Positions 20,227 through 30,471 of a stretch of DNA of 64,000 nucleotides are shown here, piece by piece. Under the pieces are notes generated by a model, which searched no databases, was not told where the DNA came from, and worked only from the letters and a program-made list of their open reading frames with translations. This stretch comes from Trichodelitschia bisporula. Its lineage: Eukaryota > Ascomycota > Dothideomycetes > Phaeotrichales > Phaeotrichaceae. The position numbers were made by a program, and so were the translations under genes. The stretch is taken from assembly GCA_010356995.1 (NCBI GenBank), contig ML996703.1, positions 62,001 through 126,000 of the forward strand, written 5' to 3'. Numbering within the stretch: position 1 is the first letter of the stretch; the number at the start of each line of letters is the position of its first letter.

Positions 20227-23200
20227 CTACGCCACACTTCCAACAACCAGGCTCGCCACGCCATCCTCCTCTGACCGACAGCGAATCTGCACCGTCACGC
20301 CTGTCTTCGCACTGTACGCCATGCGTACCGCCGCAGCCACCTTGCCCCCTGTAATCGACTTGCCATACAGCTTGAGCGTATGCGTGCTCTGGCTGAGGGG
20401 TACATCGGTGCCCTCGAGGGGCTGGAGGGAGAGCGCTTTAGCGAGCTGCTCCGTTGCGTCTGATATTGTTAGCCATGTTCATGTAAGACCACGGCAAAAA
20501 CTTACCGGCTATGCTCTTGATGTTGCTCAGCTGCAGCGTCTCGCTCGCCTGCTCACCGCCCGCCGCCTGCTCCCAGACATTTTCGAAGCTGCCCGCATAA
20601 GCAGGGATGATGTAGTCCGCGCCGTTGAGGTCGAAATCCTCAACCTGGTACTCGTCCTCGTACCCACCGTCCTCAGGCTCGTTGGTCGTGGGGTCAATTT
20701 CCTTGGACGTGAACTTGAGGATATTGGTGAAGGTCGTAGCCACGAAGGCGCCCTCGCCCTCCACCTTCTTGAACGACACGTAAACCGTCCCCGGCACGTT
20801 GGTCTCCAGCTTAGGAACCGGAATGATGAAATCCTCCTCCAGGCCCGACTCGCCGTCCTCGTCCGCCGGAGTGGCCACGACGCTGACGTCCGTGAGCACG
20901 GTATCGGGGAGCGTGTTTTTGATATCCTGTCTTTGTTAGCCTACTGCCAAATTGATAGCTACCAGGAAACTTACGAATTGTAAGACAATGTGCTCGTGAA
21001 ATATGTGCTTGACCGCCGTGACGACGTACTCCGTCTCGGACTCCGTGAGCTCCACAAGCGGCGAAGACTTGAGCACGCCGCCGTAGCTGGCCAGCTCCGG
21101 TACCTGCTGCAGCTGCTGCGCGTACTGCTGACTGGCGGCAGCCGCTGATGCAGCGCTCTCCGCTCCAGCCTTTGCCGCCGGTTTGGGGCCAGTGGTGGGT
21201 GCCTTGAGCGTGGGGGTCGCAGAGGTGAGCTTCTTGGTCCGCTCCTCCGCATCGGCCTGTTCCCGCGTGACGACTGGAACCTTGGACAGGTCGAAAGGTG
21301 ACGAGAAGACGTCGCGGTCCTCAGAGGTCACGTACATGACGAGCTGGTGCTCCAGCGTCGGCAGCGAGAACATGGAGTCATTCCGCAGGAAGCGGGTAGC
21401 GGTTTCCTTGTCCTCATCCTCCTCAAGCAGCCGCAGGTTCAATGCAGCGCGGTCGCGAACCTCGTCGTCCGTGTCGTCCAAGCACCGCGTGAGCAGAACG
21501 CGAACGCTCTTCCGAACCTCAACATCATGAGACAGGCCAAATTTGCCGAGAGCCGTGACAGCCGCCGCGCGGACGATCGAGTTCTCGAGGACCACACGGT
21601 TGTAGATGTAGCGGATGTACTTCGTAGGCGTCTTTGTCTTCGGGCCCTCCATGCCGAGAAGATGGAGAATGCGCACGGCCAGCTTGTTGAACTCACAGTC
21701 CTCAATGAACTCGGCGAGCATGGACAGTGCGTCTTCCTTGCTCTCCGGGACGAACTTGATCAGGTCGAACATACTCTCGACGACAGCGCGCTTGAAGTCA
21801 TAACCGCCCTCCTCCCTCAGGATGCCCCCAAGGAAGGCAAGCATCCCAGCCTGCTTGCTCGGGAACTTGAGGCAAAGAGTGCGGATGGCCTCGACAACGG
21901 TAACCTTGAACTCGTCCGAGATTTCGCCCATGAAGGACGAGATCTGCTTCAACAAACGGTCGACGGAGCTCTCATTACCGGTCTTCAGCAGCGTGGTAAT
22001 AGCAAAGGTGGCGATAGACCGATTTGAGGCCGAGATGAGCGCTTCGATATCCGGGTTGCACGGCCGCACCGCGTCGGGCTTGAAGGAAGCAAAGTTGTGG
22101 AGAATACGGATGGCCGCAAACTTGGTCACCGCACGCGGCGATGTCAAGAACAGCTGCAGTACGTGGATAGCCTGGACCACCTCGCCGTCAGTGACATCCC
22201 TCATGTCGCAGATAGCTTTGGCCGCTTCAAAGTTGACGAGCTCCGACTTGTGCCGGAGCCAGCCATCGAGCAGCTGGAGCATGGGCTTCCGCAGGCCCGG
22301 GTCATCTTCCGCAAGTTTGGCAGCCAGACGAACGAGCAACATAGTCGCAGCCGGGCTCCGGATGAGGCCAGGAGCGCTGTACTGCTGCACCATCTTCACC
22401 AATGCCATCCGATCTCCGCTTCTCAGCTGGTAAAGGAGGCCGACGGCGTGGTACTGTGAGGTGTAGCTCGTGGCTTGCGGGATGTTACCAGCACTTCCAC
22501 CGACAAATCCCATAAAGCCGCCACCGGACTTGGCCCCTTCGACAGCGGACTGGACTTCGTTCTGCCACCGGCGGACGACATCCCGGGCGATGGGGAGAAG
22601 ATGGTAACTCGAGACGAGCGCGGCTGTGAAAATGAGCTTATGCATGAGACATCAGGTGTGGCAGGCATACCGCTGCTAACTGAAGGAACCTTGTCCACAA
22701 TCGCGGTTTTGATCAGGCGCTCAATCGTCTGGACTGTACTCCCGTCGATAATCCGCGTCAATGCCCGCAGCGCATTGGCCCTGTAGATCACATCGCTGCC
22801 TAGGGCAGTGTCCTTCATGATGCTTGATGTAGCTATGCCGCTTAGTACCCGACATTTGAGGGCTAATCCTGGACGTACCCATGATGACATCTTCAGCGGT
22901 ACTGGAAAGCTCCTTTCTGTGGACGGTCAGCAGGCTGCCGCAGCAATTGAGCAGTGACATGCATTATAAGGTAGACCATCTGCCGCAAGCTCGGGTCCTT
23001 GCTCTGGAATAGCTTGCTGATGCCGAAGAAGAGGGTTGTGGCCTCATTGGTAGGGAACTTCTCCCCCGTGAAGAGGAGCAGGGCGATCTTTGTGAGCAGG
23101 ACACGGCATCTCCGGGGTGCTGAAAGACATTAGCCCTCCCGTTCAAGTGCAATTTGCTTGACTGTGCGTAATCCCCCCCAGACAGCCCTCACACCATCAC

Positions 23201-23500
23201 GTTATCCCTATTCCTCGGGCAAGCCGAGGAACTCCTTCTCCATGGTGATCGTCCTACAGAGCTAATATGACTGCGGGAAGAAGGAAAGAGTAGGAGGCGG
23301 TGGCCTTACATATCGGCGACGAGTGAAAGATGCGAGCTGTAGATCGTCAGTGGCCAGTAGTCACAAATGAAGCCATGCGGTAACGGGTACCTTCTTGGAA
23401 GACAGCTAGAATCCGTCAGCAGAGTTTAAGATCACCAAGCATGCAACGAACCCGTTCTGTCTACCTTCAGGCCGGCAGAATCTTCATCCTTTTTGTCCAT
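20227..23500 (-). CDS. SEC21: Coatomer gamma subunit (COPI, Sec21)
   Basis: Gamma-COP of the COPI vesicle coat, acting in Golgi-to-ER retrieval. Ten exons keep phase throughout: 23500..23452, 23405..23391, 23336..23310, 23119..22963, 22916..22879, 22832..22671, 22623..20975, 20926..20506 and 20459..20227 (nine listed, eight introns), total 916 residues, the usual size. The start reads MDKKDEDSAGLKVDRTAVFQ, then ARIFHSSPISPRRCRVLL, the adaptin-like helical trunk, NDSMFSLPTLEHQLVMYVTS, a hinge rich in Ala/Pro, and the appendage ending LVVGSVA. Exon 2 has only 15 nt. The intron after ...QMVYLI must begin GCATGT to restore the conserved YLIIKELS, making it a GC-AG intron. The third intron is 190 bp; the others are 46-54 bp. 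Confidence 0.94.
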
Positions 23501-23966
23501 GGTGTCGGAGCTCTCTAGCTGAGGAGAGCGATGTGGCAGAGAGGTCGGGGCGGTGAATTGCGCCGGAATTCAGGGAGAGCGGGGTTCAAGTTGGAATCAT
23601 GCGAATGTGCGGGGTGGATATGGCGTTTAGGAGGGCTGTGCAAAATGATTAGGCTTGCAAACACAGAAATCTCATTGCATGTCGGCTTACAAGCAGTTAT
23701 TGCCCTTCTCACCTACTCGAACACGGCGCAACGTACAAGTGTTGTTAGCTGGCTCCGACGCTGTTATTCCGGCCGACTTTTGCGCCTTGGTGCCTGAAAT
23801 ATTTCGCCTTGCACCATTGTCATCGGCGAAGTGGAGCCGTTGGTGAGACGACAAATCCTCTCAATTGCTCGCCACTGCCCACCACTTTATCGTCTCTAAC
23901 ACCACCGTCGCTCTCTGAGTATTGTTTCTCTATTGTTTCCATCATTCATCGCCTGCTTATCTAGCC
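23501..23966. promoter_or_regulatory. Divergent promoter region SEC21/LIP5
   Basis: The 466 bp separate the start codons of the two divergent genes. The LIP5-proximal 100 bp is pyrimidine-rich (ctctctgagtattgtttctc), as expected of a fungal leader, and the LIP5 ATG sits in TAGCCATGG. No TATA box is evident. Confidence 0.45.
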
Positions 23967-25323
23967 ATGGCTGCTCGAGCCTCCACCTACAAATGTCTCT
24001 CGTGCACTCTGCGGAGCTCACTACTTCGCAGCACTCCCGGCTTTGTCTCTAGGACATATGCGACTACATCGGCACCTTCGTCCATAACATCTGAAGCGCC
24101 CAAGGAGCAGCGTACCACCAAATTCAGCGACCGCCTCAACTCTGGTCCGTCCTTCTCCGAATTCGTCGGTGGCAACGGCAAGCCTCTGACTCCCGAGGAT
24201 GCGCTGGAGCTCCGCACCGCGATGGTTGGGCCCGCGGGCAGGAAGAAGCAGATCACACGGCTGCCAGAGTGGCTTAAGACACCAATTCCGGACGGGAACA
24301 ACTTCAAGAAGATCAAAAATGACCTGCGTGGTCTGAACCTGCATACCGGTAGGCTCTGTCCCGTGCCCCTCTTTGGCATGTTTTAACGCCAATAGTGTGC
24401 GAAGAAGCCCGCTGCCCGAACATATCCGACTGCTGGGGCGGATCCGACAAGTCCGCCGCGACGGCAACCATCATGCTCATGGGCGACACGTGCACGCGGG
24501 GCTGCCGCTTCTGCAGTGTTAAGACTGCGGCCAAGCCGCCGCCTCTCGACCCGCACGAGCCCGAGAACACGGCCGAGGCTCTCAAGCGCTGGGGACTGGG
24601 GTATGTGGTGCTGACGTCGGTGGATCGCGACGATTTGGCCGACGGCGGCGCGCGGCACTTTGCGGAGACTATTCGCAAGATCAAAGCCAAGGCTCCGACA
24701 ATGTTGGTTGAGGCTCTTACGGGAGACTTTGCCGGAGATCTGGAGATGGTCAAGATTGTGGCTACGAGCGGCCTGGACGTCTACGCCCATAACGTCGAGA
24801 CGGTCGAGGAGCTGACCCCGTTCGTACGCGACCGTCGTGCGAAGTTTCGGCAGAGCCTGGCTGTATTGGAGGCGGCGAAGTTGGCTAAGCCTGGCCTAAT
24901 CACCAAAACGAGCATGATGCTCGGCCTGGGCGAGACTGAGGAGCAGGTGATGGAGGCATTGAAAGGTCCGTGCGGAGGCGACAGCAGAGGCACAACGGAG
25001 ACAGGGACTAACTGTTAGCAGAACTCCGAAAAATCGATGTCGACGTCGTCACATTCGGGCAGTACATGCGGCCCACTAAGCGGCACATGAAGGTCGAAGA
25101 ATACGTCACTCCCGCCGTTTTCGAGATGTGGCGTGAGCGGGCGCTTGAGATGGGCTTCCTGTACTGCGCCAGCGGCCCGCTGGTGCGGTCATCCTACAAG
25201 GCGGGAGAGGCGTTCATCGAGAACGTTCTGAAGAAGCGAGCGCAAGAGGGCCTCCCGACGGCTGTGTCCGGCGCCTCCGCCGCATCAAATGGCGTCGATG
25301 CCTCGCCGGAGACAGCCTCATAA
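23967..25323 (+). CDS. LIP5: Lipoyl synthase, mitochondrial
   Basis: Radical-SAM enzyme that inserts two sulfurs into octanoyl-carrier domains to make lipoate for pyruvate and ketoglutarate dehydrogenases and the glycine cleavage system. Exons 23967..24348, 24396..24965 and 25022..25323 give 417 residues. The presequence ([18 protein letters not shown]) looks mitochondrial. The auxiliary cluster motif [13 protein letters not shown] (C-X4-C-X5-C) spans the first junction. The radical-SAM motif CTRGCRFC, the conserved [48 protein letters not shown], and the C-terminal RSSY serine ligand (near 385) are all present. Introns are 47 and 56 bp. The C-terminal tail beyond RSSY is Ala/Ser-rich. The family and completeness are clear. 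Confidence 0.96.
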
Positions 25324-28300
25324 TCTTGAAGTTTATCCGACTATCACCTCTTCCTACGTAATAACTTCAACAATCAGATGGTTCGTCAGCTCAGACACTG
25401 AGCTGGTGTGCACTGTTCCCTCTGCTCGGGTCTCGGTGACGTCTGGATACGAGCCCCGTGGGCGCACGCCTCGTCGACGCGGCGTGCTGTTGGCGGGAGC
25501 ACGGTGCCGGTAATCTGGCGTCAGCAACGCGTCAACCAGTTGGCACCTTTACCTCTCACCCGGCGGTCAACCCGGAGCCGTCTATGTGGAGGAGTAGGAA
25601 GAGGGGCATCGCCAGGCGTCAACCACCCGGCGGGATGGGAGTGGATGCTGGGTGCTTGTTTCTGTAGGGCTACACGAGGGCAGGGAGTGAGATCCCTGAG
25701 CAAATGAGATGAAGGTCCGGCTTCTTTTGGCTTTGTACAGTTTTCTGCATGCGTTCGGTGCATGTTGTGTGGCACTCCATCTTCGTATCGAAGCCTTGGA
25801 AGCTGCCATCGAAGCTTTTGGGGAGCTTGGATGGCTTGGGATGGGAGGGCAGAAGGATCGACATGGTGCATGGAAGGCTTCGAATGTTCTCTGGTCCTGG
25901 CCTCGGTCTTGGAGAAACATGGTCATCTGCCACTCTTGCTTCATCCCTCGGAGTGCATGCATGGGGACGCTGCGGGCGCAATGTACGGGAGTTGTCCACG
26001 TACCAATGGCATCGTCAATCTATTCTTGACTTCCGCACAGTGGGGGGAAAGGAGGGCGCTGCAGAGTTGGGCGCTGGAGGACAGCTACGAAAGGGCCCCC
26101 ACCACGCAAGGTCGGGATAAGCCTCCTGTGACACTACGGTTAGTACTCCCAACCACGAGATGGAAGCTTTCGAGAAAAGGTTCTACGCACCTCCGGCCCC
26201 CTAGGCCAGTGTATCCTCGGCGGATTTCGTTCTTCGAGCTCACTTCGCTGCAAGCGCACTGCAGCGTCTAGGGCGAATGCAGTCTCCCCCACCCTCCAAT
26301 TATGCACCGTGAAGTCGTGATGCGTGCGTGGGGACGATAAGGTGCGGTCCGCGGGGCGTGAGTACTCGAAACTTCTCCTGAACTGTGCCTTTTCTAGCGC
26401 TTACGGATCGTGACGGCAGAGCTGTCTGTATTCTTAGTTTCTCGCGGTAATGTCAGGTTGATGCGCGGTGTAGAAAGGTAATTTGGACGCCATCTGAATA
26501 GGAACGTTCAGCAGCCTTGGGGAACCGAAGGGGATGCAGTGTTGACCTTTTTTCAGACGATCCTTTTTCAGACGACCATATTCATTGCGTCAACGGTTTT
26601 CCACTGCATGTCGTCGTAGTCTCGCGCCTGTTACACCTAGACCCTGATCACCCTCGCTCCTACTTCATACAGAGACACCTGGTAGCAGACAGATGTGCCG
26701 TCATGCCTCTCTAGCTGCAGAATTCCATCACAACCCCTCATCTCCTAACCTCTCAGCTCACTCCTCCACCATACCATTTCCCCGGCCACCACACCCCAGA
26801 CTACGCATCAAAACGAAAGGCGGCATTGGACTCTCCACCCGAGGCACGCCATTGCCAGCGACCACAGCTTCCAGCGGCATCCTCAGGCCTCACCTCCGCA
26901 GGAGCCAGAGCCGACGTCTCAACACATCCCTTTATCAGCGTTGCCAGGATGCCCGGGCGGGACGCTGCAGCGCAGGATAGGTCGCGGTGCTTCACGCCCA
27001 GGTTTCGGGGCTGTGGTAATAGGCAGTCCGGAGGGGAGGATGCCGCCTTGCATGCTAAGAGGTTTAAGGCTGCTGACGAGACGTATTTTACGTGACTAAG
27101 GGAGCCGTTTCGCACTAACAGGGGCATACACGCATACATGACGGGGGCACAACGTTGGGAGATGCTTGCTATCCGCTGCTCGGGAGCGAATTCTAGGCGT
27201 GCCGGCTACCAGTTCCCTCCACACCACCCCGCTCTCGGCGTGCTGGTCTCGATTCCGAGATCCCCGTGGTTCCCGCCTTGTGCTTCCTGCGTGGGAAGCA
27301 GGGTCGTCGGGAGGTTTACGTGTGCGACGGCAGCGAGGCCCGCGTGTGGGTTCCCCCACCTCCTGTGCTCTGCGGGCCTGACTCCTCCCGTAAAGCCCTT
27401 ACCCAGATTATAGACAGCCTGAGACCCTTCGAATCCCATGTGCGTGTAAGATTCTCGGACCACACTCCGCACGCAGCACACTTGCGCAGGTTAGATGTAC
27501 TTTATCAGCTTGCGCAGGTTAGATGTACTTTATCAGTACACCCGCCCCAGCTACCCCACCATCGACTTCCGCGATGAGAAAACGCTCCTTCACCTCAACC
27601 GCAAGCGTCGGTGTTTCGAAAACCCCGTTCACCGCCAGAGGCGCGCACGGGAGCCGGGCGGAAGCGGCGAACGGAGTGGCAACGCACCGAGTGTCCGGCA
27701 TGAAGCCGGCCGAGGGTACATCGGCATTCGCCGTTTTCGGAAGCCGTTGATGACGAAGGACCGCTTGGCGCTGCCGGCTTCGATTGGGACCAGATGCGCT
27801 AAACCTGGCTAATATCTGGGAGGCATTGCATTGCTTGATGAAAAAGCGGCGTACCTTTCCCACCTATCACGTGTGCTGGTCAGTTGTGAGCTCTGGACCT
27901 GATTGATCGGCGACTTTACTCACTTTGTCCCGTGAAAAGGCCCTCGGACGCCGTCCCGAAGCGATTGCCCCCGGCCAGGGATTGAGGCACTCAGCCTTAC
28001 CAAGACGAGCCACCCGGGTTCCCCATGGCACATGGATGGTGCTGGACTGACGAATAGCAGAGGGTGAAGCTTCCGTCATGCTCTGTGAGGGTAATACTCA
28101 TCCCATCATAAGTGACAAGTTTCACGGCTTTTGCTGTGGGATATTTGACGGGACGGAAAGGCGATTGATGGTCCAAAAAGCGGCCCGCTCTCACGCCTCC
28201 CGAGCTGCGTGACAGGGAATGGTATGGACGCTTACAAGAAGCTACGGTAGATGCGTAGCAACCACTAGCCCCGTAAGCGGGGGTTCTAAGAATGACGGCT

Positions 28301-29598
28301 GGACTCGGGTCGACGGTCCAAGGATTCATCAGTCGCGGCAAGGCGAACCTAACTCACAGGGCTGATGCACCATCCCGGGAATCCCTGGACTCCCTTTTTC
28401 GGCCAGTAAGCGGTTTGTTATGCACGGGGGCCGGTGCGGTACGACCAGGGCTTTGTGAGCCCGTTGGCCTTTGGGGTTTCTACGGCTGTGATTATTGAGC
28501 CTCTTGAATCTCTGCACTTCCTGTATCGTCGATCAAGAGATGCATCGGGTCTTCAATGACGACATCGAGGTTGGAGAGGAAGAAAGAGGGAGGGGGAGAG
28601 AAAGAGGAATGGAGGAGGAACCATTAGAGGCTGGTGGGGACGATTATCGCGATGATGCCCCGCAGGCCAGCCCATCGGCAAAGGAGGGGAAGCTGGACAG
28701 GCCACTACGGTATGCAACGCATTGGCGATGCCCTTAACCCACATAACCACGATTGCCCTCGACACCCTGCATCAACCGGGCGTGTTTTGTGAGCGCCATT
28801 GGTCTGTCTCCGTCCCAAAAGAAGCATCCCTCCCCCTCCACCATCCCGGCCAGATTCCCTTAGCTGCTTCTGCTTGTGCTTTTGCTAGTGCTTGTTGCTG
28901 CTGATGCTTTCCAACTCTCCCACCAACGTACATAACGTTGAACCGGCTACTCTTAGTTAGCAGGCCGACACCTGCCGCACCACACATGCTGCAGAGCATC
29001 GTCGTCTAGGGATATTCGGGAATACCTTGACCTCTTATTGCCCCCCTCCATGAGAGCGTCCCGTATATATGCTCCACACGCCCCCTCATTCTACCCCTCC
29101 CCACCTGTCCCTCTCCAAGCAAGCCACCTAAAAAAAAAAACACTCCTATCTTAAAGCTCTCGTTGCCTTGGGTTTCAAGGCACAGCACAACCCCCCCTTC
29201 AAATTATCCCCGTTGTACCGTACCATCGATATAAGGCCAACCACTCCGCAAACTCCCACCACTCACCAGCAGCGATCCCCCCGCCAGCCCTGTCATCCAG
29301 TCCCAGCAAACGACCTCGTTCCTCTCCCTTAGCCCCATAATTCTCCCTTCCCGGGCCACCCGCCGCTCACCCCCATAAAAAAATCCCCCGCGGCCTAACG
29401 TCTCACGGCCTTTTTCCGCAAAGCCATTTCCACGTGGTCTCAACTACCGCGTCTCTCATCTTTATCTCTTCCAAAGAAATCCCCTCCAAAAACCCCCTCC
29501 GCCGGGCCTCCCGTCCCGTCCCGCCAGCGCGCGTACCACCACCCCCCGGGTCACGGGCCATCCCGCACCGAACCCCACGCGCGCCCCACGCCTGAGCC
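25324..29598. other. 4.3-kb gene-poor region upstream of the bZIP gene
   Basis: I found no recognisable gene. Several 60-170-codon ORFs occur on both strands but overlap each other, lack conserved motifs, and show no matched splice structure. A 28-bp tandem duplication lies at 27481-27536, and ctttttcagacga occurs twice near 26548-26576. The last ~600 bp (about 29000-29598) are strongly pyrimidine-rich with a TATA-like gtatatatgc near 29058, and look like the promoter and leader of the bZIP gene. A 58-codon ORF at 27574-27750 (+) is possible but unsupported. Confidence 0.45.
27481..27536. repeat. 28-bp perfect tandem duplication
   Basis: The unit beginning cttgcgcaggttagatgtac and ending tttatcag occurs twice with no spacer and no mismatch, so the duplication is recent compared with the other repeats here. 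It lies in gene-poor DNA. Confidence 0.9.
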
Positions 29599-30471
29599 AT
29601 GGACTACGCGCCCTACTACGCGCACTCACCGCACAGCTACGGCTTCGTCGGCATCACACCCACGCCACCGTACACCGGCGCCGACGGAGGTAAAATGGAC
29701 ACCAGCGTGAGTTTCCCTGCCTCTTCCCTTCCCCTTCCGGTCCGCCCCACCGAAAACACACCCACTGACCCCCAGCAGGACATGGACCCATCCCTCTTCC
29801 CCGCCTCCTACGACGCCTTCCGCTCCTATTCACACCCGCTATCTGCTTCGCCAGTGACCACCTCCGCGCCCTACGGCCCGCTCGACGCGCCGCTCGGCGG
29901 CGGACTGCACGACGCGGCGGGCGACGGGAGCGCGTCGGCGCGGGGCCGGGACCGGCGCTCCAGCAGTGAAGAAAAAGAACTGACCCCCGCGCAATACCGT
30001 CGCAAAGCGCAGAACCGGGCCGCGCAGCGCGCGTTCCGTGAGCGGAAAGAAAGACACGTGAAGGACCTAGAGGCCAAGCTCGAGGCGCTAGAGAGCAGCG
30101 CCACGAGCCTGGCGACGGATAATCAGAGGTTGAAGCTTGCGCTTCAGCGGGCGAATACGGAGAATGAGATTTTGAGGGCGAGGGGGGGGCGGGAGGGGAG
30201 TTGGGAGGAGGAGTATGAGGGGGCTGATGGGGGGTGGAGTGAGAGTGTGAGGAAGGGGGGGGAGGGGGGGGCATTGTTGCAGGCGCATGCTACTTGGGAT
30301 GTTATTCAGGGGCATCGCTTGGTCAAGGCGGGGTATGTTGATGTGGCGGATGTGTGTGAACGACTTAGGGGGAAGGCGAGGTGTGATGGGGGGGGGCCGG
30401 TGTTTAGTGAGTGGGATGTGTTGAGGGCGGTGGAGGAGAGTAGGAGGGGGGGGGGTGATGAGTTGATTTAG
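29599..30471 (+). CDS. AP-1-like bZIP transcription factor (Fcr3/Yap type)
   Basis: Nuclear bZIP regulator of the fungal AP-1-like group. Likely exons 29599..29706 and 29776..30471. The 69-bp intron (GTGAGT donor, cactgac branch, CAG acceptor) is a multiple of three and free of stops, so the frame also stays open if it is retained. Spliced length is 267 residues. Near the middle comes TPAQYRRKAQNRAAQRAFRE, the basic region with the Yap-type NxxAQxxFR signature, followed by the KDLEAKLEALESSATSLATD leucine zipper. The C-terminal block ATWDVIQGHRLVKAGYVDVA ... VFSEWDVLRAVEESR matches the conserved tail of Fcr3-like Yap proteins, without the Cys-rich domain of oxidant-sensing Yap1. The acceptor is a CAGCAG tandem, which could add or remove one Gln. 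5' C-rich and 3' G-rich coding strand. Confidence 0.88.
   Translation: MDYAPYYAHSPHSYGFVGITPTPPYTGADGGKMDTSVSFPASSLPLPVRPTENTPTDPQQDMDPSLFPASYDAFRSYSHPLSASPVTTSAPYGPLDAPLGGGLHDAAGDGSASARGRDRRSSSEEKELTPAQYRRKAQNRAAQRAFRERKERHVKDLEAKLEALESSATSLATDNQRLKLALQRANTENEILRARGGREGSWEEEYEGADGGWSESVRKGGEGGALLQAHATWDVIQGHRLVKAGYVDVADVCERLRGKARCDGGGPVFSEWDVLRAVEESRRGGGDELI

Noticed and set aside
25762-26271. 169-codon plus-strand ORF after LIP5
   Set aside because: Overlaps several similar ORFs on both strands, has no motif and no splice context.
27400-27460. cccttcgaatccc, another B-box-like match
   Set aside because: No partner A box or acceptor stem in reach; chance match.
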